DNA of 39,857 bases from Ardenticatenaceae bacterium (GTDB lineage: Bacteria; Chloroflexota; Anaerolineae; Promineifilales; Promineifilaceae). The notes beneath the pieces were generated by a model that ran no database searches, was not told where the DNA came from, and saw only the letters and a program-made list of their open reading frames with translations. A program made the translations under genes and the position numbers. The stretch is from contig JACKBU010000033.1 of NCBI GenBank assembly GCA_020634395.1, positions 1 through 39,857 on the forward strand. The letters run 5' to 3'. Position 1 is the stretch's first letter; each line of letters starts with the position of its first letter. This document shows positions 23,544-31,730 of this stretch, one piece after another.

Positions 23544-24715
23544 TAAAACTCGGTTTGCAGCGTTTCCAGGCCGCGCAAGACGTAATTGTCGCGGTAGCAT
23601 GGGGTGTCGTTGGCCAACTGCAGTTTGGGGAAGCGGCGGGTGAGCGTGGTGAAGGCGATCTGCCCTTCCAGGCGGGCCAGCGGCGCGCCTAAACAGTAGT
23701 GGATGCCCGAACCAAAGGCCAGATGCGGGTTGGGCTTGCGCGTAATGTCCAGCCGGTCGGGGGCGTCGAAAACGGCCGTATCTCGATTGGCCGCTCCCAA
23801 CAAAAACGTCACCATCGTGTGGGCTGGCAGCGTATGCTCGCCCACTTCTATCGGCTCCAGCGCCAGCCGACTCGTCAGCTGCACCGGGCTGTCGTAGCGC
23901 AGGAGTTCTTCGACGGCCGTTTTTGCCAGGTCCGGCTGGCCGCATAACAATTCCCACTGCGGCCGGTTTTGCAGCAGCGCCAGGGTGCCATTGCCAATCA
24001 GGTTGATGGTCGTTTCGTGGCCGGCCACCAGAAGCAGCGAGCAGGTGCCATACAGTTCCGCTTCCGTCAGGCGGTCGCCTTCTTCCTCCACGGCCACCAG
24101 CGCCGAGAGCAAGTCGCTGCCCGGTTCCACGCGCCGCCGCTGCGCCAATTCCGCCAGGTAGTCTGTAAACTCGGCCGCGGCGACGGCCGCCCGATCGTAG
24201 ACGGCCGTTTCCTCTGTAAAGTCCAGACTGCGCGCCAGGGCGTCCGACCAGCCGTGGAAGCGGTCGTAGTCGGCTTCTGGTATGCCAATCATGCGGGCAA
24301 TAACGGTGACGGGCAGCGGGTAGGCCAGGTCGGCAATGACGTCCATGCGGCCGGCGTCCTGGACGCTGTCCAGCAGTTCGTCGGTGATCTCTTGGATGGT
24401 GCCGCGCAGCTGCTCGACCATGCGCGGGGTGAAGGCTTTGTGGACCAGGGCGCGCAGGCGGGTGTGGTCGGGGGGATTTTGCAGCAGCAGCCAGTTGTTT
24501 TGCATGTCCAGTAACGGCCGTTGCTGCTCCGGCACTTCCATAAACTGGCCATGCGCCAGCCGGTTGTCGCGCAGCAAGGTCTGGCAGTCTTCGTGGCGCG
24601 ATAGAAACGTCATGCCCCACTCTTCCCAGTAAAAGACGGGCGCGTAGCGTTGGAGCATTTCGTAATAGGGGTAAGGGTTGGCGCGAACTTCTGGTGAACG
24701 CGGATCGAATTGCAT
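23543..24715 (-). CDS. Cytochrome P450
   Basis: A haem monooxygenase of 390 residues, a normal length for a soluble bacterial P450. The I-helix oxygen-binding motif reads LLLVAGHETTINLIGNG, the ExxR is in EELLRYDSPV, and the haem-binding loop FGSGIHYCLGAPLARLE has Cys341. The start at 24715 (MQFDPRSPEVRANPYPYYEML) has AAAGGAG 7 bases upstream; the upstream open frame is rejected. The substrate and the redox partner are not evident and no ferredoxin gene is adjacent. The type resembles the CYP107-like group of hydroxylases, which I state only as an impression. Confidence 0.93.
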   Translation of the reverse strand: MQFDPRSPEVRANPYPYYEMLQRYAPVFYWEEWGMTFLSRHEDCQTLLRDNRLAHGQFMEVPEQQRPLLDMQNNWLLLQNPPDHTRLRALVHKAFTPRMVEQLRGTIQEITDELLDSVQDAGRMDVIADLAYPLPVTVIARMIGIPEADYDRFHGWSDALARSLDFTEETAVYDRAAVAAAEFTDYLAELAQRRRVEPGSDLLSALVAVEEEGDRLTEAELYGTCSLLLVAGHETTINLIGNGTLALLQNRPQWELLCGQPDLAKTAVEELLRYDSPVQLTSRLALEPIEVGEHTLPAHTMVTFLLGAANRDTAVFDAPDRLDITRKPNPHLAFGSGIHYCLGAPLARLEGQIAFTTLTRRFPKLQLANDTPCYRDNYVLRGLETLQTEF

Positions 24716-24769
24716 AGGAACTCCTTTCGTTTGTTTATTATCCAGCGGGCCGGAACGTTGGTTTATCTG

Positions 24770-24811
24770 GACCAAAGGTCCGTCCACATGGACCAAACCT
24801 TTGTCTACATG
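24770..24811. repeat. Two tandem 21-base repeats upstream of the P450 gene
   Basis: GACCAAAGGTCCGTCCACATG (24770-24790) is followed directly by a copy at 24791-24811 matching at 16 of 21 positions. They lie about 55-96 bases upstream of the P450 start, with GGTCC/GGACC half-symmetry in the first copy. They could be operator sites. No promoter is clear in the 210-base gap between the P450 and the upstream GNAT gene. Confidence 0.5.
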
Positions 24812-24925
24812 GATGGGGCTTTCGGCGGCATGGATGATGAGGTAATTAACTTCCCCACAACAAGCGGAGTATAACCAGCGGCAAAATCCCCTGTCAACGA
24901 AACGTGCCGGACGTTTATGCGCCTA

Positions 24926-25387
24926 TCACCTTACCACTTGTTTGGCATACCAAACGCAGCCGTGCTCTTCTTCGCCGGTCAGGCGGTAGCCCATTCTTTC
25001 ATAGAAGTGGCGGTTGCGGGCGTTCCAGGCCGGCGTGTCCAGTGTCCACAAGTCGGTGTCCGGGTACGTTTCTTCCAGCAAGCGTATGGCCTGCGCGCCG
25101 ATGCCCTGGTTCTGGCAGTCGGGCAGCAGGTAGATGCGCCCCAGTTCCATATGCCGGTAGCCTTTGGGATAGACGATGGCGCCGCCGAGGAGACGGCCGT
25201 TTTCGTCCTCAATCTTGTACGTGTCGCAGGTTAAAATCGTGCGCAGCTGCCAGTTGACCACGTCGTAGCCGGGCGGGCCGCCAACCTGCGGCGCGCCGTA
25301 GTGGATGTCGTGGTCGAAGGCCTGCCGGGACACGGCCGTTAACGGCCGTGCATCCCCTTCCGTTGCTCTGGTAATACAAATTTTCAT
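24926..25387 (-). CDS. GNAT N-acetyltransferase
   Basis: A protein of 153 residues with the GNAT fold: MKICITRATEGDARPLTAVSR at the start, the central strand MELGRIYLLPDCQNQGIGAQAIRLLEE in two parts with the QNQGIGxxA acetyl-CoA loop, and WTLDTPAWNARNRHFYERMGYRLTGEE with the usual AxxFYERxGY end. The substrate is unknown. The start at 25387 follows GGGAG; the longer frame upstream is repeat DNA. It lies 123 bases after uvrB, separated by the palindromic repeat at 25427-25504. Confidence 0.85.
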   Translation of the reverse strand: MKICITRATEGDARPLTAVSRQAFDHDIHYGAPQVGGPPGYDVVNWQLRTILTCDTYKIEDENGRLLGGAIVYPKGYRHMELGRIYLLPDCQNQGIGAQAIRLLEETYPDTDLWTLDTPAWNARNRHFYERMGYRLTGEEEHGCVWYAKQVVR

Positions 25388-25426
25388 GACTCCCTTCCTT
25401 TTTTGATATGCAATGGGTACGCGGAT

Positions 25427-25504
25427 GACACGGATGAGACGGATTTTCACGGATAAATCAAAGAAATCCGTGAAAATCTGCTAAATCCGTCCAATCCGTG
25501 TACC
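25427..25504. repeat. Palindromic CGGAT-rich intergenic repeat
   Basis: The core arms GATTTTCACGGAT (25442-25454) and ATCCGTGAAAATC (25466-25478) pair perfectly. The outer GGTACGCGGATGACACGG and its partner (CCGTGTACC) extend the stem imperfectly, with several CGGAT/ATCCG words. Similar ACACGGATT...CACGGATTT repeats are familiar from intergenic DNA of other environmental bacteria. It lies between uvrB and the GNAT gene. Confidence 0.7.
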
Positions 25505-25509
25505 TATCT

Positions 25510-27489
25510 TTAAACCGGTTCGAGTTGGCCGCGCAGTTCGATGAGTTGGTCGCGCAGGGCGGCGGCGCGCTCGAACTGCAGCAGCAGGGCGGCCGATTTC
25601 ATATCGGCTTCCAACTGTTCCACCTGGGCCAGCAGTTCAACAGCGTTGTAGAGGGGGGCGGGTTCGGAAACGGCCGTTTCCCCTTCCGCCACCTTTCCCT
25701 TCTGCCACGCCATCTCGCTGATTTGCTTGGCAATGGTTTGCGGCGTGATGCCGTGCGCAGTGTTGTAGGCGACCTGCTTCTCGCGGCGGCGGTTGGTCTC
25801 GTCGATGGCCCGCTGCATCGAATCCGTCACCCGGTCAGCGTACATGATCACCGTACCTTCCGCGTGGCGGGCGGCGCGGCCAATCGTCTGGATAAGGGCC
25901 GTGTCGGAGCGCAAAAAGCCTTCCTTGTCCGCATCCAGAATGGCCACCAGCGTCACTTCCGGCAGGTCCAGCCCTTCGCGCAGCAGGTTGATGCCCACCA
26001 CCGCGTCGTACACGCCCCGGCGCAAATCCTGCAAGATTTCGATGCGCTCCAAAGTCTCTACCTCGCTGTGCAGGTAGTGGACGTGGAGGCCCATTTCCAG
26101 CAAATAATCGGCCAGGTCTTCGGCCATGCGCTTGGTAAGCGTGGTGATGAGGGCGCGCTGGCCGCGATCGACGCGGCGGCGCACCTCGAACAGCAAATCG
26201 TCCACCTGCCCCTTCACCGGGCGCACGTCGATTTGCGGATCGATCAGGCCGGTGGGCCGGATGATTTGCTCGGCGGTATTCTGGCTGTGCTCGCGCTCGT
26301 AGGGGCCAGGGGTAGCGGTGGTGTAGATGACCTGATAGATCCGGTTTTCCCACTCGTCGAAGGTAAGCGGGCGGTTGTCCAGGGCGCTGGGCAGGCGGAA
26401 GCCAAAATCAACCAAAGTTTGTTTGCGCTGGCGGTCGCCGTGGTACATGGCGCGGATTTGCGGCAGGGTCATGTGGCTCTCGTCGACGACGAGGAGGAAG
26501 TCGTCGGGGAAGTAGTCGAGCAGGGTCCAGGGAGGCATGCCGGCGGGACGGCCGTAAAAATGCCTGGTGTAGTTTTCGCTACCAGTGCAGTAGCCCATCT
26601 CGCGCAGCATTTCCACGTCGAAGCGCGTGCGCTGCTCCAGGCGGTAAGCTTCCAGCAGCTTGTTGTCGCGGTTCAGTTCGGCCAGGCGCTCTTCCAGTTC
26701 AGCTTCGATGCGCTGGATGGCGCTCTCCAGGTCTTCCTGCTCGGTGACGAAGTGGCGCGCCGGGTGGATCATTAATTCCGGCAGTTCGGCCACCACTTCG
26801 CCGGTGAGGGGATCAATTTCGGTGATGCGCTCGACGGTGTCGCCCCAGAACTCGACGCGGTAGGCGTTGGCGGCGTAAGACGGCCGTATCTCCAACACGT
26901 CACCCCGTACCCGAAAACGATTGTAATCCAGGTCCAGATCGTTGCGCTCGTAAAAAATGCTCACCAGACGGCGCAGTATCCGGTCGCGTTGGCGCACTTC
27001 GCCCACCTGAAAATGGGCGTGCGCCTGATGATATTTCACCGGGTCGCCCAGCGAGTAGATGACGCTGACACTGGCTATGACGATCACGTCGCGGCGGGTG
27101 GCCAGAGCCTGTGTGGCCGCCAGCCGCATCCGCTCAATCTCCGCGTTGATCTCGGTGGTTTTTTCGATGTAGGTGTCGGTGCGCGGGATGTAGGCTTCCG
27201 GCTGGTAATAATCGTAGTAGCTCACAAAGTAGCTGACGGCGTTGTGGGGGAAGAAGCTTTTGAACTCGCTGTAAAGCTGGGCTGCCAGGGTTTTGTTGTG
27301 GGCCAGGATAAGCGTGGGCCGCTGCGTTTGCTGGATGACGTTGGCGATGGTGAAGGTTTTGCCGGTCCCGGTAGCGCCCAACAACACTTGATGGCGCAGC
27401 CCATCGTTGAGGCCGTGGAGAAGAGAGGAAACGGCCGTTGGCTGATCGCCGGTTGGTTCATACGGAGCAGTTAACTGAAATTGTGTCAT
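25510..27489 (-). CDS. uvrB: UvrABC excision nuclease subunit B
   Basis: UvrB is the helicase-like damage-verifying subunit of nucleotide excision repair; UvrA loads it and it recruits UvrC. At 659 residues it has full length. Seen: FQLTAPYEPTGDQPTAV at the N-terminus, Walker A GATGTGKTF near 37-46, the beta-hairpin region SYYDYYQPEAYIPRTDTYIEK, the DEAD-type VVDESH, the helicase motif VGINLLREGLDLPEV and QTIGRAARH. A C-terminal UVR motif for UvrC binding (LLAQVEQLEADMKSAALLLQFERAAALRDQ, in two parts) is also seen. GAGGGTG precedes the ATG. uvrA and uvrC are not in the window. Confidence 0.98.
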   Translation of the reverse strand: MTQFQLTAPYEPTGDQPTAVSSLLHGLNDGLRHQVLLGATGTGKTFTIANVIQQTQRPTLILAHNKTLAAQLYSEFKSFFPHNAVSYFVSYYDYYQPEAYIPRTDTYIEKTTEINAEIERMRLAATQALATRRDVIVIASVSVIYSLGDPVKYHQAHAHFQVGEVRQRDRILRRLVSIFYERNDLDLDYNRFRVRGDVLEIRPSYAANAYRVEFWGDTVERITEIDPLTGEVVAELPELMIHPARHFVTEQEDLESAIQRIEAELEERLAELNRDNKLLEAYRLEQRTRFDVEMLREMGYCTGSENYTRHFYGRPAGMPPWTLLDYFPDDFLLVVDESHMTLPQIRAMYHGDRQRKQTLVDFGFRLPSALDNRPLTFDEWENRIYQVIYTTATPGPYEREHSQNTAEQIIRPTGLIDPQIDVRPVKGQVDDLLFEVRRRVDRGQRALITTLTKRMAEDLADYLLEMGLHVHYLHSEVETLERIEILQDLRRGVYDAVVGINLLREGLDLPEVTLVAILDADKEGFLRSDTALIQTIGRAARHAEGTVIMYADRVTDSMQRAIDETNRRREKQVAYNTAHGITPQTIAKQISEMAWQKGKVAEGETAVSEPAPLYNAVELLAQVEQLEADMKSAALLLQFERAAALRDQLIELRGQLEPV

Positions 27490-27509
27490 GGATTCACCCT
27501 CACTAAGTT

Positions 27510-27591
27510 AGATGGGTCCAGTCTGGGAGATTAGACCCATCTTCCTGCGTTTAGAGTTCAGTTTAACGGGCAATCATGACACCTTTTGTCA
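27510..27591 (-). promoter_or_regulatory. uvrB upstream region: two inverted repeats and a TTGACA box
   Basis: Perfect arms AGATGGGTC (27510-27518) and GACCCATCT (27534-27542) lie 21-53 bases before the uvrB start. Further upstream TGACA-N5-TGTCA (27577-27591) overlaps a minus-strand TTGACA. No good -10 lies at 17 bases from it. Either inverted repeat could bind a damage-response repressor; neither matches the LexA boxes I know. Confidence 0.5.
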
Positions 27592-27600
27592 ATATTCAGG

Positions 27601-27638
27601 CAAAAACCTCCCGGAGGTGATGAATCTCCGGGAGGTTT
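27601..27638 (-). terminator. Intrinsic terminator of the 2-oxoacid oxidoreductase operon
   Basis: A perfect 13-base-pair stem, AAACCTCCCGGAG (27604-27616) with CTCCGGGAGGTTT (27626-27638), is followed on the minus strand by a U-run. It lies 62 bases past the gamma-subunit stop. The CCTCCCGGAGG word recurs at 29640-29654. Confidence 0.85.
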
Positions 27639-27699
27639 AAAAAAGGAAAACTATCAGCGCAGCCTTGACCGGCAAAAACCTATCAGGGCTGAAGAGATC

Positions 27700-28248
27700 T
27701 TACGCGAGAACGGCCGTGGCGACGGCGTAGCCCTTTTGGATGACCAACTTGTTGGCTTCGAGCAGGTGGGCCTTGCGCGCCGGCAGGTGATCATCCAGAG
27801 TGCGCATGAGCTGATCCAGGGTAAGGATGGGCCGCTGCGCCAGCAGCGCACCCAGCGCCGCCATGTTCATCATCTTGGCCGATCCCAGTTCTTCGGCGAT
27901 GTCGTTGGCCGGGACATAGGCCACGTCCACGTCGGTGCGAGCGACAGTTCGTGTGATGAGTGAGCTGTTGACCACCAATAAGCCGCCAGACTTCACCAGC
28001 GGTTCATACTTTTCCAGCGAGGGCAGATTCAAGACGATGGCTACGTCCGGGTTGGCCACGATGGGCGCGCCCACCGGCTCGTCGGCAACGATGACGGTGC
28101 AGTTGGCCGTGCCGCCGCGCATCTCCGGTCCGTAAGACGGAATCCAGGTGACGTGCAAATTATTGTCCATACCGGCGTAAGCCAAAAGTTGTCCGGCAAA
28201 TAAAACGCCCTGTCCCCCAAATCCGGCAATTACAATTGAAGTTTCCAT
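27700..28248 (-). CDS. 2-oxoacid:ferredoxin oxidoreductase, gamma subunit
   Basis: A protein of 182 residues. METSIVIAGFGGQGVLFAGQLLAYAG is the typical start of the gamma subunit. SYGPEMRGGTANCTVIVADEPVGAP contains the conserved PEMRGG(T/P)xxxxV segment. With the alpha, beta and ferredoxin-like subunits encoded upstream it would form the CoA- and ferredoxin-dependent enzyme that oxidatively decarboxylates 2-oxoacids, or runs in reverse. The start at 28248 has GAGGAAAG upstream, and the longer open frame is not coding. It is the last gene of the operon and is separated from beta by an aminotransferase gene. Confidence 0.9.
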   Translation of the reverse strand: METSIVIAGFGGQGVLFAGQLLAYAGMDNNLHVTWIPSYGPEMRGGTANCTVIVADEPVGAPIVANPDVAIVLNLPSLEKYEPLVKSGGLLVVNSSLITRTVARTDVDVAYVPANDIAEELGSAKMMNMAALGALLAQRPILTLDQLMRTLDDHLPARKAHLLEANKLVIQKGYAVATAVLA

Positions 28249-28324
28249 GTTTCTTTCCTCTTGTGATGGCCAGAGCGAGAGGCAGAGGGTGAACCCATCT
28301 GAACGCCCGCTCTGGCTCAAAAAA

Positions 28325-29617
28325 TCAGGCCATGACGAGTTCTGGGTCTCGTTCTTCTTCCTGGTGCTCGGCCAGGACACGGGTGAGAACCTGCCCCAGC
28401 CGCCGGATGCCTTCCTCGATTTGTGCCGGCTGGGCATTGGAGAAGTTGAAACGCGCGGTATTGTGGCCAACGCCTTCGCGGGCATTTGGATGGAAGGCGG
28501 CGCCGGGTACAAAAGCAACTTTGTATTCAACGGCCGTTTTCAGCAGTTCCGCCGCATCCAGCCAGTCCGGGAAGGTCACCCACAAGAACAGGCCGCCAGA
28601 CGGCCGTGTCCAGTACACGCCCAGCGGGAAATATTCCGCCATCGCCGCCAGCATCACGTCCCGCCGCTCGCGGTACACCTGGCGAATCAAAAGCTTGTGC
28701 TCGTCCAGATAATCGTCTTTGGCCACTTCATCGGCCACCATCTGCGAGAACGAGCTGGTATGCAGATCCATGCCCTGCTTGGCCATCACGCAGCGCTTGA
28801 TGACTTCTTCCGGCGCGACCATCCAGCCCAAGCGCAGGCCCGGCGCCAGCGTCTTGGAGAAAGTGCCCAGGTAAATCACGTTGCCGCGCACAAAACCACG
28901 GCCGTTGCCGCTGGTTCCGCGCTCTTCCTGAAACTCCGCATCCAACACAATCAGCGGCGGCAGATGGTCGCCTTCATACCGCAGGTCGCCATACGGATCA
29001 TCCTCAATAATCGGAATGCCGTAATGATCGGCGATTTGCACCAGCTTGCGCCGGCGCTCCAGTGACAGGGTTACCCCGGTCGGGTTCTGGAAATTAGGCA
29101 GGATATACATGAACTTCGGCCCGGCGCGCAGCGCCTCGATAAAACGGTCGTCCAGGCATATGCCGTCGTCGTCGATAGGCACCGTCACGTAATCAGCCTG
29201 GTAAGCCCGCCACGCTTGCAGCGCCCCCATGTAGGTCGGCTGCTCCGTCAAGATCACGTCGCCCGGATCTACCAGCACTTTACCAATGAGATCCAGCGCC
29301 TGCTGCGCCCCGCTGGTGATCAGCACGTTTTCCACGCGGGCCTTAATGCCGTAGCGGCTCATTTTTTCAACGATGAACTCACGCAGCGGCCGGTAACCTT
29401 CTGTAGTGGAATATTGCAGCGCCTGCGCCCCATGTTCGGCCAGGACGCGCTGCGTAGCTTCTTCGAAGCGGGTCACCGGAAATACTTCCGGGGCAGGTAA
29501 CCCGCCGGCAAAGGAAATAATGTCGGGTTGTTCGGTTAACTTCAGCAGTTCGCGGATGATCGAACCGCTCATACCTTGCATACGTTGGGCATATCGCCGT
29601 TCCCAGGGACAGGTCAT
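28325..29617 (-). CDS. PLP-dependent aminotransferase (class I/II, LysN/2-aminoadipate type)
   Basis: A fold-type I aminotransferase of 430 residues. ISFAGGLPAPEVFPV at 34-48, LQYSTTEGYRPLREFI at 68-83, NFQNPTGVTLS at 175-185, and the PLP lysine Lys255 in YLGTFSKTLAPGLRLGW are all present. This look is shared by LysN-type 2-aminoadipate, branched-chain and aromatic aminotransferases. It lies between the beta and gamma genes of the 2-oxoacid oxidoreductase, so it probably interconverts an amino acid and the 2-oxoacid that the oxidoreductase uses. AAGGAG precedes the ATG at 29617; the longer frame upstream runs through hairpin DNA. The 2-aminoadipate possibility is notable given lysWXY in the same window. 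Confidence 0.88.
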   Translation of the reverse strand: MTCPWERRYAQRMQGMSGSIIRELLKLTEQPDIISFAGGLPAPEVFPVTRFEEATQRVLAEHGAQALQYSTTEGYRPLREFIVEKMSRYGIKARVENVLITSGAQQALDLIGKVLVDPGDVILTEQPTYMGALQAWRAYQADYVTVPIDDDGICLDDRFIEALRAGPKFMYILPNFQNPTGVTLSLERRRKLVQIADHYGIPIIEDDPYGDLRYEGDHLPPLIVLDAEFQEERGTSGNGRGFVRGNVIYLGTFSKTLAPGLRLGWMVAPEEVIKRCVMAKQGMDLHTSSFSQMVADEVAKDDYLDEHKLLIRQVYRERRDVMLAAMAEYFPLGVYWTRPSGGLFLWVTFPDWLDAAELLKTAVEYKVAFVPGAAFHPNAREGVGHNTARFNFSNAQPAQIEEGIRRLGQVLTRVLAEHQEEERDPELVMA

Positions 29618-29638
29618 TTTTTGCTCTCCTTCGTAAAC

Positions 29639-29716
29639 AAACCTCCCGGAGGTTGTTGTCTCGACTTTGCGCTGCCCTGAAAACCTCCGGGGGTGGGTTT
29701 TCACCCACGGTGGTCA
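29639..29716 (-). promoter_or_regulatory. Hairpin cluster between beta subunit and aminotransferase genes
   Basis: AACCTCCCGGAGGTT (29640-29654 or one base around) is a self-complementary word. A second AAACCTCCGGGGGT and a GTGGGT-TTTC-ACCCAC hairpin follow near 29680-29708. They fill part of the 153-base gap inside the operon and may give partial termination or RNA processing, so that downstream genes are expressed at another level. Confidence 0.45.
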
Positions 29717-29770
29717 GCAGCAGCCGGTGAAGTCTTCTCAGAAAGGGTTTACAGATGTGTCCTCTTTCCG

Positions 29771-30568
29771 TTAATTCCGGCCGCGCTTATTTTGCAGCGC
29801 TTCGGCTACCTTATAATCGCCCAGCGGGTAGACCGGAATCATTTCGTCGCGGACCCAGTGGACGGCATCGGCGGGGGACATGCCCCAGTTGGTGGGACAG
29901 CTAGACAGCAGTTCCACAATGCTAAAGCCCAGACCTTGCATTTGGGCCTCGAAGGCGGTTTTGATGGCTTGTTTGGCCTGGATAACATGGCGCGCGTCGT
30001 GCAGGCTGCGGCGGACGCTGTAGACGACGCCCGGCAAACCGGCCATCATCTCGGCGATGCGCATGGGCTGGCCGGTAGCCTGCGCATCGCGCCCCGTGGG
30101 CGAGGATGTGGTGACCTGGCCAAGAAGTGATGTAGGGGCCATTTGCCCGCCGGTCATGCCATAAATGGCGTTGTTAATGAAGATGACGGTAAGCTGCTCG
30201 CCCCGCGAGGCGGCGTGAATGGCTTCGGCGATGCCAATAGAGGCCAGGTCGCCATCACCCTGGTAGGTGAAAACGATGCTGTCTGGATTGACACGCTTGA
30301 TGCCGGTGGCCATGGCCGGTGCACGGCCGTGTGCTGCTTCCGCCGAATCAAAGGCAAAGTAATTGTAGGCAAACACCGCGCAGCCTACCGGAGCTACGAG
30401 GATGGTACGTTCTTGAATGTCCAATTCGTCAATCACTTCGGCGATTAGACGGTGGGCGATACCGTGAGTGCAGCCAGGGCAGTAGTGGGTATAGACTTCT
30501 TCCAGGCTGTGCGGCCGTTCATAAATCAGTTTCTCAGTCTGTTGTTGATTGGGTGCTAACATGACCAT
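29771..30568 (-). CDS. 2-oxoacid:ferredoxin oxidoreductase, beta subunit (TPP-binding)
   Basis: A protein of 265 residues that holds thiamine diphosphate and a 4Fe-4S cluster. THYCPGCTHGIAHRL near the N-terminus gives two cluster cysteines, VAPVGCAVFAYNYF a third. The TPP motif GDGDLASIGIAEAIHAASRGEQLTVIFINNAIYGMTGGQ (in two parts, GDG to NN) is complete, and SSCPTNWGMSP follows. AAGGAG precedes the ATG at 30568. It lies 48 bases after the alpha subunit. Confidence 0.92.
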   Translation of the reverse strand: MVMLAPNQQQTEKLIYERPHSLEEVYTHYCPGCTHGIAHRLIAEVIDELDIQERTILVAPVGCAVFAYNYFAFDSAEAAHGRAPAMATGIKRVNPDSIVFTYQGDGDLASIGIAEAIHAASRGEQLTVIFINNAIYGMTGGQMAPTSLLGQVTTSSPTGRDAQATGQPMRIAEMMAGLPGVVYSVRRSLHDARHVIQAKQAIKTAFEAQMQGLGFSIVELLSSCPTNWGMSPADAVHWVRDEMIPVYPLGDYKVAEALQNKRGRN

Positions 30569-30616
30569 GAGTTTGTTCTCCTTTTAGCCAACCGTGGCGG
30601 ACGCCACATGCGCGTC

Positions 30617-31720
30617 CTAATTTTGCTGGTGCAGGGCGAGCACTTCGCTGCGCCGCCAGATCGTCTGGACTTCTTTCTCAATGTCATTGGTGAAGGGGAG
30701 CAGTCCACCCATGCGGCCCAGGAATTCGACCGGGGCCTGGCAGCCAACGGCTTCGCGCACATCGTGGAGCATCTGCCCGGCATTCATTTCGACGACCAGG
30801 AACGCTTTGGCGCGTTCGGCCAGGTGGGCCAGCCGTTTTTCGGGGAAGGGCCAGAGGGTGATCGGCCGGAAAAGACCAACGGGAACGTTGGCCTGACGCA
30901 GATTTTTAACGGCCGTGCCCGCTACTCTACCTGCCGTACCAAAAGCCACCACGATAATCTCGGCGTCTTCGATGTAGCTCTCCTCATAGCGGACTTCGTT
31001 GGCGGTGATTTGGGCCAGTTTGGCCTGCAGTTTTTCGTTAAAGGCGTTGAGTTCGTCGCCGCCCAGGTGAATGGATGTGACGACGTTTTTGTCGGGGAGA
31101 CGGCCGTTAAGCCGCCGTTTGGATTGGCCGGTAAGCGCCCAGGACGGCCGTTTTTCATTCATCTCGCGCATCGGCGGCAGTTCCGCCGGCTCCATCATCT
31201 GGCCGATAGCGCCATCCAACACCATAAAAACCAGCGTGCGGTACTTCTCTGCGAGGTCAAACGAGAGCACCATCATGTCGATGGACTCTTGAATTGTCGA
31301 AGGCGCCAGGACGATGGGATGGAAATCGCCATGTCCGGCCTGTTTGACAACCTGATTGTAATCGGCCTGGCTGGGTTGAATGTTGCCCAGACCCGGCCCG
31401 CCGCGCATCACATCCACCACCACAGCCGGCACTTCCGACCCGGCGATGTAACTGAAACCCTCTTGCATCAGGCTGATGCCAGGACTGCTCGAAGAGGTCA
31501 TTACGCGCACGCCCGCGGAAGCCGCCCCATAGACCATGTTAACGGCTGCCACTTCCGATTCGGCCTGCAAAAAAACGCGGCCCAGCTCCGGCATTCGTTT
31601 GGACATGTGCTCCAACAGTTCAGTTTGGGGAGTGATGGGGTAGCCAAAATAGGCCTCGCAGCCCGCACGCACGGCCGCTTCGGCAATGGCTACGTTTCCT
31701 TTTAATAATTCTTTAGCCAT
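30617..31720 (-). CDS. vorB: 2-oxoacid:ferredoxin oxidoreductase, alpha subunit (VorB/KorA type)
   Basis: A protein of 367 residues. AKELLKGNVAIAEAAVRAG followed by CEAYFGYPITPQTELLEHM is the start I associate with VorB, the 2-oxoisovalerate oxidoreductase alpha chain, and also KorA. AESEVAAVNMVYGAASAGVRVMTSSSSPG is the conserved domain I segment, and EVPAVVVDVMRGGPGLGNIQPSQAD the next. A C-terminal transketolase-C-like domain (IVVAFGTAGRVAGTAVKNLR...) is present. The substrate assignment (branched-chain 2-oxoacid or 2-oxoglutarate) is tentative. The gene starts 10 bases after the ferredoxin subunit. Confidence 0.88.
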   Translation of the reverse strand: MAKELLKGNVAIAEAAVRAGCEAYFGYPITPQTELLEHMSKRMPELGRVFLQAESEVAAVNMVYGAASAGVRVMTSSSSPGISLMQEGFSYIAGSEVPAVVVDVMRGGPGLGNIQPSQADYNQVVKQAGHGDFHPIVLAPSTIQESIDMMVLSFDLAEKYRTLVFMVLDGAIGQMMEPAELPPMREMNEKRPSWALTGQSKRRLNGRLPDKNVVTSIHLGGDELNAFNEKLQAKLAQITANEVRYEESYIEDAEIIVVAFGTAGRVAGTAVKNLRQANVPVGLFRPITLWPFPEKRLAHLAERAKAFLVVEMNAGQMLHDVREAVGCQAPVEFLGRMGGLLPFTNDIEKEVQTIWRRSEVLALHQQN

Positions 31721-31730
31721 CTTATTCCTC

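Noticed and set aside
23481..24620. 379-residue open frame inside the P450 region, same strand
   Set aside because: Another frame of the P450 gene; composition is Arg/Pro/Gly-rich and no domain is visible, whereas the P450 frame has all motifs.
25498..26775. 425-residue open frame opposite uvrB
   Set aside because: It lies fully inside uvrB on the other strand, is Gly/Val/His-rich with no motif, and such long shadows are expected in GC-rich DNA.
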